Source: Anseranas semipalmata
Lineage: Eukaryota; Chordata; Aves; Anseriformes; Anseranatidae
Reading direction: 5' to 3'
Assembly (NCBI GenBank): GCA_013399115.1
Contig: VXAA01002218.1
Span: 176,002 to 240,001, forward strand
Length of the DNA stretch: 64,000 bases
Each line of letters starts with the position of its first letter. The stretch's first letter is position 1. Below, in pieces: positions 62,150 through 64,000 of the stretch. The position numbers and the translations under genes are program-made. Under the pieces are notes generated by a model. It made no database searches. It was not told where the DNA came from and was given only the letters and a program-made list of their open reading frames with translations.

Positions 62150-62189
<40 letters not shown>
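62150..62189. repeat. (ATT)n trinucleotide microsatellite, about 13 uninterrupted units
   Basis: Forty bases of perfect ATT repeat without interruption are followed by CGGGG. Pure repeats of this length are usually polymorphic. This is the longest perfect trinucleotide tract in the window. Confidence 0.97.
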
Positions 62190-62190
<1 letters not shown>

Positions 62191-62660
62191 GGGGTTCTGT
62201 TTGTTTGTTGTTGTTTTTTTCCTGTGAGCAGAAGCAGATTTTCCCTTGAAGTGTTCCTCTCACAATATTTAGGTATTTTTCTCTACAGGAAGAAATGAGA
62301 TAATTTAAATTAAAAAAAAGTTGTGAGTCTCGGCATCATTGTAAAAATGATGATATGCTCCATTTCTTAAAAGAGGTGAGTGAAAAGTGTAATAAACTTG
62401 CAACTACAATCCTAGAATAAGAAAACAGCAAGTCTCTTGCATTTTTTAAGATTAAAAACCAAGTATCTATGTTCTTGAAATTCCATCCACTATTTTGAGC
62501 ACATATGGCAGACATTCTATCGACTTATTTTTTTTTAATTTAAAAAAATGCTGATCTGTGTGAGGGACTGAAGGGCTGTTCAGTGTGCCAAAAGTGTAGT
62601 ATTAAAACAGAAAGGCCACCTGTGTTAGCCCACCCGATAGGAAGGTCAGGAGCTGGAAAG

Positions 62661-62695
62661 TCTGTCTGTCTGTCTCTCTCTCTCTCTTTCTCTTT
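62661..62695. repeat. (TCTG)n/(TC)n compound microsatellite
   Basis: Three to four TCTG units run directly into about eight TC units and a TTTC tail. The tract is pyrimidine-rich and likely polymorphic. Confidence 0.9.
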
Positions 62696-62980
62696 TGCTC
62701 TTTTTTTGTTAAACATATTTGAAGTAGGGAAAAATATCACCCACCAATACAATTCTATATAGCAGTGCCAGAAAAACTTTGTACATGAGTCTGATTATGT
62801 GTGTGGCCACTCCAGAATTATTTCTGTTAGCATGAAAATTAGTTCCTCACTTAGGATATTAAAAGCTATTTTGAAGGAAAGTCTCTTCAGAATTTTCCTA
62901 AAAAGCCAGCAGCAAGACTAGAGGAATGGCAGAGGTGACATATCATCTATAATCTGTCACAGGCTTGGCTTTTTCACTTA

Positions 62981-63004
62981 TGTTTTAAAAAGTGTTTTAA
63001 AAAG
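62981..63004. repeat. Tandem duplication of TGTTTTAAAAAG
   Basis: Two identical 12-base units are followed by a partial third (TGTTT). The duplication ends 14 bp before the palindrome at 63019. Confidence 0.9.
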
Positions 63005-63018
63005 TGTTTCACAGCACA

Positions 63019-63039
63019 ATAGTCATCATTGATGACTAT
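63019..63039. other. Perfect palindrome, 10-bp arms, 1-base centre
   Basis: ATAGTCATCA, one T, and TGATGACTAT are exact reverse complements around a single central base. The arms contain the CRE/AP-1-like TGATGACT pattern in both directions. Such a site could bind a dimeric bZIP-type factor. It could also be a chance palindrome. Confidence 0.8.
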
Positions 63040-64000
63040 CATTCCTTTCGTTACTCATTACAGTCACTTTAGCAGATGATTCTGTAAAGTGTTATGCTTT
63101 GTTTTCAGGAAGAGATGAGATTCATATAACATGACAACAGGAACTCCTGAGCAGTTTCAAACTTACATTACCTTTTCCATATACACATACATATGAATGT
63201 GTCTATAATTTTATACTTAAAACACAAACACACAAATAAAACCGACTTTCCTAGATGCATACAATTTAAAAAAAAAAAAAAAGCTTACTTTAAAATGCAT
63301 TGAGATTTATGAAGAGTCACATGGACTTCATTCTGTTGTCTCTGAATGTTTTATTGGAGGGAGTGGAGGAGCAGAATAAACTTTAAACTCTCATGTAGGG
63401 ATGTATTGCCTGTGTGTCCCTGGCAGATGTGGAAAGGAGATGAAATGGGCAAGGGAGAATCGAATATCCCATCACTGCAGGTTTGTGAAGGGGAAAGAGC
63501 ACTGCAAAGATCTCACATCTGGCAATCATTTGTCAATAGCTGGAAAGAGAACGGCAGGAAACTTTCTGGCTCTTGTGGAAGATGAAAAGACAAAAACCAT
63601 GTGTCACACATGCACAGTGCTGGTACAATGACTACTACATTTATTCCTCTCCCTCCCCCCCCTTAAGCTTAATGATCTTCAGATATACTTTACTCCGTGG
63701 TCAAAATCATGCAGTCACTTGACTTGTTAAAGCTGCAGTGTATGTACATTTTTCAAATAAACCCCAGGGCTGATGTTAGAAAATCAAAATCATTCAAGCG
63801 TAGGCTGCCTGGTACTTTGGGCAGGAATCCTTGTGGTTTAGTCAATAAACAGAATCTAAATGAAAGACACCACAGTAACTAGACAGTAATGTTTTGAACA
63901 GTTCTTAATCCAAAAAAGGGAGAGAGACAGAGAGACAGAGGCTGACCAAGTGGCCAGATACAATGCTACCAAGTCCACGGAGATCACTCTTCTGCACACA

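Larger units (their letters stand above)
62190..64000. other. AT-rich unique sequence with palindromes, no gene seen
   Basis: A strong acceptor (TTTTTCTCTACAG) ending at 62288 and a donor (GAG then GTGAGTG) after 62374 enclose 86 bp that are closed in all frames. A hairpin CATCATT-5-AATGATG lies inside it at 62334-62352. Overlapping open frames at 63346-63631 follow an acceptor-like site (TGTGTGTCCCTGGCAG) but have no recognised product. A GAGA/CAGA tract lies at 63919-63941. Confidence 0.5.

Noticed and set aside
63346..63631. Two overlapping + strand open frames after an acceptor-like TCCCTGGCAG, one starting with an ATG directly at the AG.
   Set aside because: The possible donor (CAG followed by GTTTGT) is weak, the frames compete with each other, and neither protein is recognisable.
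1..64000. More long A runs than T runs on the + strand, which might indicate transcription direction.
   Set aside because: The count was by eye, the numbers are small, and it points the opposite way from the CR1 orientation argument. A real skew calculation would be needed.
1..64000. Search for tRNA, rRNA, CRISPR arrays, retroviral LTR pairs and operon-like gene clusters.
   Set aside because: No cloverleaf-type boxes, regularly spaced repeats, paired terminal repeats or adjacent long frames were seen on either strand.

Overview
The window looks like about 64 kb of non-coding nuclear DNA from a bird, and I find no confident protein-coding gene. The sequence is AT-rich throughout. Stop codons are dense in all six frames, and nearly all open frames are short and look like chance. 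The evidence for a bird is three clear CR1 LINE 3' ends with the typical terminal octamer units (read as AGAATC/ATAGAAT on the + strand). Two of them still encode an uninterrupted C-terminal piece of the CR1 reverse-transcriptase polyprotein. Interspersed repeats are otherwise sparse, and I recognise no mammalian L1 or Alu-type elements. Single Ns, a 29-N gap and an 8-N gap in homopolymers show that this is a draft assembly.

Layout. 1-5 kb: featureless AT-rich DNA, an old palindromic repeat relic (about 4.48 kb) and the first CR1 (4791-5340, minus). 5-12 kb: unique sequence with a GC-richer block (7.74-8.34 kb), a T/GGTT tract (9.0 kb), a purine-rich stretch and the longest open frame of the window (10.36-10.86 kb, unrecognised). 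12-17 kb: two MIR SINE relics (12.5 and 16.3 kb), a possible MITE relic (16.1 kb) and A-rich simple repeats. 21.9 kb: a very old CR1/L3-like fragment. 22.7-28 kb: three G-quadruplex motifs, a homeodomain-dimer-like site, and a cluster of enhancer-like and splice-like signals beside an assembly gap (24.1-25.0 kb). 32.4 and 35.8 kb: two more CR1 copies, both minus. 40.2 kb: the best exon-like segment (126 bp, phase 0). 43.7, 57.8 and 60.2 kb: further palindromic relics of old amniote repeats. 48-64 kb: unique AT-rich DNA with GC-richer islands, microsatellites (TG, TTA, GAAA, TCTG/TC) and two nearly perfect palindromes (39.4 and 63.0 kb).

The simplest reading is a large intron or an intergenic gene-poor interval. 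Points for follow-up are the candidate exon at 40176-40301, the single-base-loop G-quadruplex at 22761-22778, the enhancer-like patch and minus-strand splice pair at 24.7-24.9 kb, and the old palindromic repeat relics. I see no CRISPR array, operon, tRNA, rRNA or recognisable endogenous retrovirus, and nothing that amounts to a new biological system.
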